Source: UBA2144 sp043819035
Lineage (GTDB): Bacteria; Patescibacteriota; Gracilibacteria; Peribacterales; Peribacteraceae
Direction: 5' to 3'
NCBI GenBank assembly: GCA_043819035.1
Contig: JBDRFD010000033.1
Span: 1-16,362 of the forward strand
Length of the DNA: 16,362 nucleotides
Under the pieces are notes generated by a model. That model did no database searches, had not been told where the DNA came from, and was given only the letters and a program-made list of their open reading frames with translations. Positions 1 through 5,082 of this stretch are shown in pieces. Numbering within the stretch: the first letter of the stretch is position 1; each line of letters starts with the position of its first letter. The position numbers and the translations under genes were made by a program.

Positions 1-666
1 TGGTGGAAGGCGGACCTCTCGGATGAAACACTCAAGTATCTCGAAATGATTTTGACCGCTGTCGCCGATCACGGACCCGCAGTTGCAGGAGCGCACAATG
101 CAATCGTGGCTGCGAGCGCTGCCAAAGATACAATGAGTGCACTGTGCAGTGGACTTCTGACAATCGGTCCACGCTTTGGCGGAGCGGTGGACGCTGCAGC
201 GCAGATATTTACAGACGCTCACAAACGTGGAATCTCTCCGCAAGAGTTTGTGGATGAAATGAAAGACAAAGGTGATCTCATCCCCGGCATCGGTCACAAG
301 ATCAAGAGCATTCACAATCCAGATGCACGCGTGAAGACACTTCTGGAGTACGCACAGAAAAATTTCAAAGAACTTCCTGTCACAAACTTCGCGTTAGACG
401 TTGAGAAAATTACCACTGCAAAGCGTTCCAACCTCATCTTGAATGTGGATGGACTCATTGGTGTCACACTCGTCGACATCCTTCTTCCACAACTTGGGGA
501 GGATGTCCGTAAAAGCTTCTTCGAAGTTGGATACTTAAACGGAATCTTCGCGCTGGGAAGATCCATTGGAATCCTCGGCCACATCTTCGATCAAAAGCGT
601 CTCAACGCTCCTCTGTACAGGCATCCGCAGGAAGATATTTTGTATGGGGAGGGGGCGTTGGGATAA
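1..666 (+). CDS. ATP-citrate lyase, C-terminal citryl-CoA lyase domain (5' end outside window)
   Basis: The frame is open from the first base and stops at TAA 664-666, so this is the last ~221 residues of a longer gene. The sequence follows the citrate-synthase-like domain of ATP-citrate lyase (AclB, or the C-terminus of ACLY): DHGPAVAGAHN, a glycine-rich LLTIGPRFGGA segment, GIGHKIKS with the citrate-synthase-type histidine at 295-297, NVDGLIG with the aspartate at 448-450, and a DQKRL..LYRHP ending. The enzyme makes acetyl-CoA and oxaloacetate from citrate, CoA and ATP, either to supply acetyl-CoA or as part of the reductive TCA cycle. The ATP-grasp and CoA-ligase parts lie upstream and are not visible, so a two-subunit form cannot be told from a fused one. 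An internal ATG at 46 is not the start, because homology continues before it. Family confidence is high. Confidence 0.9.
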   Translation, partial: WWKADLSDETLKYLEMILTAVADHGPAVAGAHNAIVAASAAKDTMSALCSGLLTIGPRFGGAVDAAAQIFTDAHKRGISPQEFVDEMKDKGDLIPGIGHKIKSIHNPDARVKTLLEYAQKNFKELPVTNFALDVEKITTAKRSNLILNVDGLIGVTLVDILLPQLGEDVRKSFFEVGYLNGIFALGRSIGILGHIFDQKRLNAPLYRHPQEDILYGEGALG

Positions 667-672
667 AGCTGC

Positions 673-1218
673 GTGATATTGTGCACATTAAAAAATTTGC
701 TTGATGAAAGCGCGCATGTACAATCCCGGACTTTGCCCCAAAAGCATTATGTTCAAAGCGGCATGCTACACATAACTACCAATACGCAAAATGGAGTTCC
801 ATGGTGCACGTGGAAAGGAATTCCGGAGATCTTGATTGATAATTTGGTTGCGACACGCAATTTGTACAATGGAAAGATCCACGCATTTTGTATTCTTCCA
901 AGCCATATGCATATTCTCCTTAGCCCGGGAGAGAAAGGAATAAGTGCGTTTATGCAATCGTTTAAAAGCAACAGTTCAAAAGACGTGAGATCAACGTTAC
1001 CCCCAACGCAGCAGCGACGCCGCGTCGCTGCTGCGTTGAATGACATTCACTGGCAAAAAGGCTTCTACGACGAAATCATCGAAGACAACCGCCAACGTGA
1101 TAATGCTTACGATTACATCGTTTACAACCCCATCCGTCACAGTCTTGTTGAAAATATCAATGACTGGCCATGGTCATCCATCCATTTTCCTCACATGCTT
1201 GATCCGATGGAAATATAA
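673..1218 (+). CDS. RAYT / Y1_Tnp family (REP-associated tyrosine transposase-like) protein
   Basis: Y1 transposase fold related to IS200/IS605 TnpA, as in the domesticated RAYT proteins that process REP palindromes. Visible hallmarks are the HUH motif SHMHILL (His78 and His80 counted from 673), HWQKGFYDEIIED at 126-138, and DYIVYNP with Tyr148 as likely nucleophile, then the usual LV...WPWSS tail. The length of about 180 residues fits the family. GTG at 673, 6 nt after the lyase stop, gives the longest frame; the true start is uncertain, although family similarity begins around residue 26 (YVQSGMLHITT). Residues 111-122 are encoded by a 35-nt palindrome lying in the variable linker before the catalytic block. 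No insertion-sequence ends are evident around the gene, so a single-copy RAYT is likelier than an active IS. Confidence 0.85.
   Translation: MILCTLKNLLDESAHVQSRTLPQKHYVQSGMLHITTNTQNGVPWCTWKGIPEILIDNLVATRNLYNGKIHAFCILPSHMHILLSPGEKGISAFMQSFKSNSSKDVRSTLPPTQQRRRVAAALNDIHWQKGFYDEIIEDNRQRDNAYDYIVYNPIRHSLVENINDWPWSSIHFPHMLDPMEI
1004..1038. repeat. 35-nt perfect palindrome inside the RAYT reading frame
   Basis: Two 17-nt arms (1004-1020 and 1022-1038) are exact reverse complements around one central C. The palindrome is in frame and encodes a short Gln/Arg/Ala-rich linker. It resembles a REP-type hairpin or a small palindromic element inserted in the gene. This is seen directly in the sequence; the link to RAYT substrate recognition is inferred. 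Confidence 0.85.
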
Positions 1219-1326
1219 ATAAAACAGCATTCATTGTGCTCAAATCATAGCGTAAGACGCCTTCCTTTACGTAAAAATTATGTAGCTTGAACTTCCTCTT
1301 TTTTGTGTTGATAGAGGGAAAATACA

Positions 1327-1374
1327 CACTAAAGCTCTAAGTTTGCGAGCAATTTATTTGTACAAACTTTAGTG
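1327..1374 (+). promoter_or_regulatory. Inverted repeat abutting a start codon
   Basis: CACTAAAG at 1327-1334 is the exact reverse complement of CTTTAGTG at 1367-1374, which touches the ATG at 1375. Pairing continues inward between TTTG (1342-1345) and CAAA (1363-1366) if a 7-nt bulge is allowed. There is no Shine-Dalgarno sequence; a weak -10-like TACAAA lies at 1361-1366. It could be an operator or a hairpin that controls translation of the downstream gene. Confidence 0.4.
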
Positions 1375-1863
1375 ATGCCATACTTGCACCCACTGCCTAG
1401 TGACATTGAGGAACTACTCGCTGATACTGGCCGTCCCATTCCCCTTATGGAACACCCTTCCTCCTCACACGAGGACTTACGTATGCAGGAAATTAAACGC
1501 AAAATCGACTTTGTGCGAGGCAAGATCGCACATATGTATCGCTACCTTCGCAGAATCGAACGGCCTCATCGCAAAGAAGCACGTGAAGCTCTGCGCAAGG
1601 CATTCGAAGCTGGATACGCTTACGGGGAACTCAAACAGATGCCCATCGAACCTCCGTTTTTGGGACTGGATGGGAAGTTTGTTCTCGGAAAGGAACTGAA
1701 AGAACACATCCTCGCAACGCGCGAAGTGTACGCGGAGATTTCGCAACTGCGTGAGCTCACGGGGGACCTGCTGAGCGAAGAAGCAGAGTACCTCCTGACA
1801 CCACTTACCAATCGACAGCAAGATCAGGAATCGGGAGCTAGCGCAACGAACATCGCAGCGTGA
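1375..1863 (+). CDS. Unrecognised charged helical protein, 162 aa
   Basis: I do not recognise a family. From the ATG at 1375 (a GTG lies one codon earlier) the product is soluble, with no signal peptide or membrane segment. An N-terminal proline-containing stretch is followed by a strongly charged, probably helical region: HEDLRMQEIKRKIDFVRGKIAHMYRYLRRIERPHRKE is spread over roughly residues 31-68, and a second helical part with GKELKEHILATREVYAEISQL lies near 105-130. The C-terminus is low-complexity (Gln/Ser/Ala). The gene stands alone between the RAYT and a palindrome-rich gap. Codon use looks like that of its neighbours, and the frame is much longer than chance would give. It is probably real and lineage-specific. 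Confidence 0.6.
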   Translation: MPYLHPLPSDIEELLADTGRPIPLMEHPSSSHEDLRMQEIKRKIDFVRGKIAHMYRYLRRIERPHRKEAREALRKAFEAGYAYGELKQMPIEPPFLGLDGKFVLGKELKEHILATREVYAEISQLRELTGDLLSEEAEYLLTPLTNRQQDQESGASATNIAA

Positions 1864-1874
1864 GTAACGAGTAT

Positions 1875-2098
1875 CCGCGACTTTGATTGCGAGCGGTTTC
1901 AGCCTCCAAATGCGAAGCGTGGCAAAAATGCGGAGGGGTGTGTGGCTTGCCGACCGGAGCCAGGAGATGTTTGTCTGTGGAGTCCACCTCCGCTCGCTAA
2001 CGCGAGGCTACGGTGGACAACCTCCTACGGAGGTTGGAGGGGGTCATTTTTGCAGCGGAGCATTTGGATAGGCTGATCCGTGAGCAATCACGGAGCGG
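1875..2098. repeat. Large imperfect inverted-repeat element with nested hairpins
   Basis: The 355-nt gap 1864-2218 has no convincing gene. Its left arm (1875-1930) and right arm (2045-2098) are imperfect reverse complements; exact shared blocks read TGATTGC, TCAGCCT, CCAAATGC and GCAAAAATG in the same order. Between and within the arms are further hairpins: 1982-2018 (GTCCACC/GGTGGAC around CTCGC-TAAC-GCGAG), 2018-2036 (CAACCTCC-TAC-GGAGGTTG), and 2077-2094 (TCCGTGA-GCAA-TCACGGA) in the right arm. It could be a MITE-like or palindromic repeat, or a structured RNA. Nothing else is evident in the gap except the hairpin at 2112-2139 and a promoter at its end. Confidence 0.6.
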
Positions 2099-2111
2099 AA
2101 CTTTTCTTTGG

Positions 2112-2139
2112 TTCTTTCTTTTGGTTACAAAAGAAAGAA
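2112..2139. repeat. Perfect 12-bp hairpin with GTTA loop
   Basis: TTCTTTCTTTTG (2112-2123) pairs exactly with CAAAAGAAAGAA (2128-2139) across a 4-nt loop. It is AU-rich and has no following U-run, so it is not a classical terminator. It continues the run of palindromes starting at 1875 and may be part of the same repeat unit. Confidence 0.6.
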
Positions 2140-2206
2140 TGAAGAAAAACAATAGGATTATTCCAGAAAACATAGACAACTACTGCGCACCACCCCTGTT
2201 CTCCGT

Positions 2207-2212
2207 TATACT
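2207..2212 (+). promoter_or_regulatory. -10 box TATACT placed for leaderless transcription
   Basis: TATACT matches the -10 consensus at five of six positions. It ends 6 nt before the ATG at 2219, so the predicted transcription start coincides with the start codon. No Shine-Dalgarno sequence is present and no clear -35 box is seen. Confidence 0.45.
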
Positions 2213-2218
2213 CCCCCC

Positions 2219-2449
2219 ATGTTCTTCCTATTTAAGCGCGGCCTCAGTTTCGGCCGCCAGCCACCCCCCATGGTCCACCTCAGTGGCGGACTGCTCTTAA
2301 ATGGAATTCTCTGCATTATCTTCGGCCTTGCAATTTTGGCAGCGCCTGACCTTCTGGCATTCATTGTCGCAATCTTTTTGATTGTGATCGGCTTGTCGCT
2401 TTTGGGTGCCTGGTGGAAGGTGAAGCAGACGAGTAAGCAGTGGAAGTAG
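2219..2449 (+). CDS. Small two-helix membrane protein, DUF3096-like
   Basis: A 76-residue protein with a basic N-terminus (FLFKRGL), two hydrophobic segments at about 23-42 and 45-66, and a Lys/Trp-rich cytoplasmic-type tail. The pattern GILCIIFGLAIL..PDLLAFIVAIFLIVIGL resembles the short DUF3096 membrane proteins (a Pro-Leu pair followed by IVAIyLIviGL). The function of that family is unknown. The start at 2219 is supported by the adjoining TATACT box, which would make the mRNA leaderless. The gene appears monocistronic: the next start is about 100 nt downstream, with no obvious terminator between. Confidence 0.65.
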   Translation: MFFLFKRGLSFGRQPPPMVHLSGGLLLNGILCIIFGLAILAAPDLLAFIVAIFLIVIGLSLLGAWWKVKQTSKQWK

Positions 2450-2550
2450 CATCCGTTAAGTACCTCATACAAACCGTAAACTAAAATTGGTTCACGGAAG
2501 TTTTTTAGATCCCTAGAATGCCGGCTCCGCTCTGATCTGAAAGTAAAACC

Positions 2551-3240
2551 ATGACTCTGTTCATACATCACATGGCGCTGCAGACTCCCGTGTATAGGAA
2601 GAACCTTGCAGCATTTCAAATGGTATCAAAGGCCGATACCGTCCTCTTTCCATTTTCCAACACCGAAGAGTTTTTCACGCTCCAGAGAGCGATCAGCCTG
2701 GCGCATCGCGCACATAAAGGAGAGAAACGCCTTGACGGCAAGGATTACCTGTCCCACCCGCTTGCCGTGATGCGCGCACTATTGGATACGGAAGACGCAC
2801 TCCCGTTCAATGCATACATCACAGCTATTCTCCACGATGTACTGGAACACGATCCTCTGCTGAGCGGAGAAATCTGCGCGCTCTTTGGCGCAAAAGTGTT
2901 CGAGGCGGTATGGGCGCTAAGCAGACCTTTTAAGACAATATCACAAACACTCCGTGACCATGAAAACCTTTACATAGAACAGATGTTGCGCGTGCAGGGA
3001 AAGATTCCATACGTCATGCTCGTAAAGATTTCTGATCGGCTGCATAACATCCAAAATCTTCAGAATCTCCCACGTAAAAAACGTGAACAATGCATCTGGG
3101 AGACTCAGCAACTTTATTTGCCTGCTTTTAAGCAATGTGCGGTGCGGTGCAAGGATAAGGAGATTGCGGGAGCTGCGTTTACGCTAATTGATCTTCTGAT
3201 GAAGGAATTGAGGGATTTGGAAGTGGAGAAAGAACAATAA
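2551..3240 (+). CDS. Stand-alone HD-domain protein of the SpoT/MESH1 (p)ppGpp hydrolase type
   Basis: Counting from 2551, residues ~43-200 match the HD hydrolase domain of RelA/SpoT homologues: LAHRAHKGEKR, YLSHPLAV (His69), ILHDVLEH (His95-Asp96, Glu99), KISDRLHNI (Asp162) and an ETQQLYLPAF helix like the ET..IYAPLA segment of SpoT. No synthetase, TGS or ACT domain follows, so this would be a small alarmone hydrolase that degrades (p)ppGpp and keeps Mn2+ ligands at the expected positions. The HDxxED motif reads HDVLEH, so the second acidic residue is His, which may alter activity. Starts at 2551, 2572 and 2620 are all in frame and none has a clear Shine-Dalgarno sequence; homology begins only after residue 40. 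It could act on another nucleotide. Confidence 0.75.
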   Translation: MTLFIHHMALQTPVYRKNLAAFQMVSKADTVLFPFSNTEEFFTLQRAISLAHRAHKGEKRLDGKDYLSHPLAVMRALLDTEDALPFNAYITAILHDVLEHDPLLSGEICALFGAKVFEAVWALSRPFKTISQTLRDHENLYIEQMLRVQGKIPYVMLVKISDRLHNIQNLQNLPRKKREQCIWETQQLYLPAFKQCAVRCKDKEIAGAAFTLIDLLMKELRDLEVEKEQ

Positions 3241-3269
3241 TAACCCACATTTCCACCCAACTAAGGAAA

Positions 3270-3293
3270 GCCCTGCTCCCATGGGAGCAGGGC
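3270..3293. terminator. GC-rich 24-nt palindrome between convergent genes
   Basis: A perfect self-complementary 24-nt sequence beginning GCCCTGCTCCC and ending GGGAGCAGGGC lies between the convergent HD gene and the SHD1 gene. Read on the minus strand it is followed by TTTCCTT, so it best serves the SHD1 gene. On the plus strand there is no U-run, so bidirectional action would be weak. Confidence 0.65.
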
Positions 3294-3363
3294 CTGAGGT
3301 GCTGAGGTAAACACCAAAGAGCATATTGTCTTTCAAAAACACTTCAGCCACATACCGGACTCA

Positions 3364-4659
3364 TCAACGAGTGTCCGGCATAGTAACTTCCAAGCGCTTT
3401 CTGCTGATGGAACTCCCTTCGACAGAACCATTGAATACTGTCTTTCCATTGAAATAAATCTGGAGCTCCTTTGGGCCAGAACCTATCTCAAGCCGGCAGT
3501 ATCCATTTGAGTCTGTTTTTGCACTCCCTCTACTCGCATACTTCACAAAACCATAATCATAAACCACAGCTTGCCCGCCTGCAGGTTTTCCGGTGTGCCA
3601 TTTCAAGTAAAGGTCAATTCCTGCACCACCTCCTGCAGAGGACTTCGAACCAGATGGAGTGGACGATTCGTCGCTTCCACCTGAAGCACTCTTCCCTGCT
3701 GACTTACTATCTCCTAGCGACTTCCCAAGGTCAGCGACTGAAGAAGGATCGGAAGCTGCAGCTGCTATAGCTGCTACCGCACCCAATGCAATAACAAATG
3801 ATGATCCTCGTTCATTTCCAATTCTATTCAGCTTAGCAATCATCCTTTGTTCTTCTTCGCCACGTAATCTTCTCATTGGATACGTTTCTGGCTTACCACC
3901 TTGCTGCATGGTCCCGTCACTCCCCTTTATATAGTCTGGCTGCTGTGTCCTCATTGACATTTCCAAGTCATTGACTACTACCAGAGACATCCCTTTATCG
4001 ACGCCACTCATAAAATATCCTCTACTATCCTTTTCTGTTTCTACTGCAGCCGAGCCCTTACAGGATAGATTGAAGTGATTTGCACTACCCGGCCATGGCT
4101 TTGGCCCATAAGACCAACCAAACGGCATAGGCATTCCAATTTGAATCGAATCACCCTTGTCCACTAGGTTCACAAGCCCATCGCTACCGACTTCCCACCA
4201 TCCGGTGAAATCTACAAGCAAGAATACAAGCTTCCTCTTGATGTAATCTTGGTCCTGCTTACTCAACACACTCAGTTCAACTTCAATTGCCTTCCCATCC
4301 TGCTTAACAAGACTCACTTTTCCGTCGTTCAATCCAACCGCTGTTCCTTCTACCGTGAATTTACCAGAAGCATCCGTCCACGTCCTAAACGCAAGACGCT
4401 TCAGTTTTGCTTCCCATAGTTCTCGTTTCTTCTCCTGTACGTAAATCTGATCATCCTTACTTAAATACCACAAATCAACTTTTAATACACGAGACCCCTT
4501 GCGCAGAACTACCATGCCATCCTGAAACCGCAAGAACTCTGCACGCATACTCTGCCCCCTAATATCCTTCCATTCCCTAGATTGACCCTCAAGACACCGG
4601 GGAAAGAACGCCAGCACAACAATGAGAATAGCCACGAATACTTTTTGTAATCCACACAT
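3364..4659 (-). CDS. Secreted protein with two SHD1 domains
   Basis: The 431-residue product starts MCGLQKVFVAILIVVLAFF, a membrane-type signal sequence (about residues 5-20). Two tandem SHD1 (SLA1-homology) repeats follow at ~28-75 (REWKDIRG...LSKDDQIYV) and ~92-141 (FRTWTDASGKF...LSKQDQDYI); such repeats are common in exported proteins of Planctomycetes and Verrucomicrobia. A middle region with conserved-looking Trp/Gly (FTGWWEV, PFGWSYGPKPWPG) is unrecognised. An Ala-rich hydrophobic stretch (~287-302), a Ser/Gly/Lys linker (~305-346) and a C-terminal beta domain (~347-431) of the carboxypeptidase-regulatory or Ig type complete it. Start 4659 has an AAGGAGGG Shine-Dalgarno 8 nt upstream; an in-frame ATG at 4722 preceded by AAGGGAG would add 21 residues. 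The gene is divergent from the giant gene at 5083. Function unknown. Confidence 0.75.
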   Translation of the reverse strand: MCGLQKVFVAILIVVLAFFPRCLEGQSREWKDIRGQSMRAEFLRFQDGMVVLRKGSRVLKVDLWYLSKDDQIYVQEKKRELWEAKLKRLAFRTWTDASGKFTVEGTAVGLNDGKVSLVKQDGKAIEVELSVLSKQDQDYIKRKLVFLLVDFTGWWEVGSDGLVNLVDKGDSIQIGMPMPFGWSYGPKPWPGSANHFNLSCKGSAAVETEKDSRGYFMSGVDKGMSLVVVNDLEMSMRTQQPDYIKGSDGTMQQGGKPETYPMRRLRGEEEQRMIAKLNRIGNERGSSFVIALGAVAAIAAAASDPSSVADLGKSLGDSKSAGKSASGGSDESSTPSGSKSSAGGGAGIDLYLKWHTGKPAGGQAVVYDYGFVKYASRGSAKTDSNGYCRLEIGSGPKELQIYFNGKTVFNGSVEGSSISRKRLEVTMPDTR

Positions 4660-4666
4660 TGTCAGT

Positions 4667-4674
4667 CCCTCCTT
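4667..4674 (-). promoter_or_regulatory. Strong Shine-Dalgarno that decides the start of the SHD1 gene
   Basis: The minus strand reads AAGGAGGG, then GACTGACA, before ATG 4659, an ideal spacing. This supports the shorter start, which also places the hydrophobic signal sequence at the true N-terminus. It stands out because most other genes in the window lack a recognisable site. Confidence 0.7.
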
Positions 4675-4722
4675 CAAACCTGGTTTAGTAATAGCCAACG
4701 CCACGCTGTTCAAGAATCTCAT

Positions 4723-4940
4723 CGCACTCTCCCTTCAAGTTCGTGAAAAGTTGAAACTTCTACTGACAAGTTACGCTCTCCCACACACCAACTCTCTGAT
4801 GATGTGAAAGAACCTCAACATCAAAGAAACGTAGATGACTGTGGCTTAAAAGTCAATTTGAGCGCTAAAACAATTCTGATACAGCCTTTTAAGGCCTGGA
4901 GATGCAAAAACCTTCGAAATACGGGCAAATAACGAGGGAA
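4723..4940. other. Divergent intergenic region, no gene seen
   Basis: Together with the conserved element that follows, this forms the roughly 360-nt spacer between the divergent SHD1 and giant genes. A small perfect hairpin (GCCTT-TT-AAGGC, near 4884-4895) is visible. Promoters for both directions must lie here, but I cannot place the minus-strand one with confidence. Confidence 0.4.
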
Positions 4941-5027
4941 CGTTCCATCCCCCTTAAGAACGTCTAACGGGGCTAGCCTAAGCCATAAAGTAAACACCAT
5001 CAAAAGTTTTTTACTACAGGGGTATTC
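4941..5027 (+). promoter_or_regulatory. Conserved 87-nt upstream element, copy 1
   Basis: This block aligns without gaps to 14007-14093, upstream of the paralogous giant gene, with 64 of 87 positions identical. The block CAAAAGTTTTTT is invariant. CGTTC (4941-4945) and GAACG (4958-4962) can form a stem with a 12-nt C-rich loop, and AGGGG (5018-5022) could pair with CCCCT of that loop. The element ends 55 nt before ATG 5083. It may be a cis-acting RNA leader, an upstream activating sequence, or simply sequence inherited with the gene duplication. Confidence 0.6.
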
Positions 5028-5037
5028 TCAAGCCTTC

Positions 5038-5066
5038 CTGTCAACTGTGTAATGGGGACGTATTTA
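5038..5066 (+). promoter_or_regulatory. Candidate promoter of the first giant gene
   Basis: CTGTCA (5038-5043) and TATTTA (5061-5066) are separated by 17 nt, each matching the sigma-70 boxes at four or five positions. Transcription would start about 8-10 nt before ATG 5083, giving a very short leader and placing the conserved 87-nt element upstream of the promoter rather than in the mRNA. No Shine-Dalgarno sequence precedes the ATG. Confidence 0.35.
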
Positions 5067-5082
5067 CTTCCCCATTTACCCC

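Noticed and set aside
2013..2300. 95-codon plus-strand frame in the palindrome-rich gap
   Set aside because: It starts inside hairpins and runs out of frame into the DUF3096-like gene. The translation has no recognisable domain, and the palindromes explain the sequence better.
4821..5003. Small minus-strand protein opposite the conserved upstream element
   Set aside because: The equivalent frame is not preserved opposite the second copy of the element, where conservation is at nucleotide level without gaps or codon periodicity.
4890..5030. c-di-GMP, glutamine or preQ1 riboswitch in the conserved upstream element
   Set aside because: Short similarities (GCAAAAACC, CGTTC stem) exist, but the conserved cores of these riboswitch classes are missing and the similarity does not hold in the second copy.
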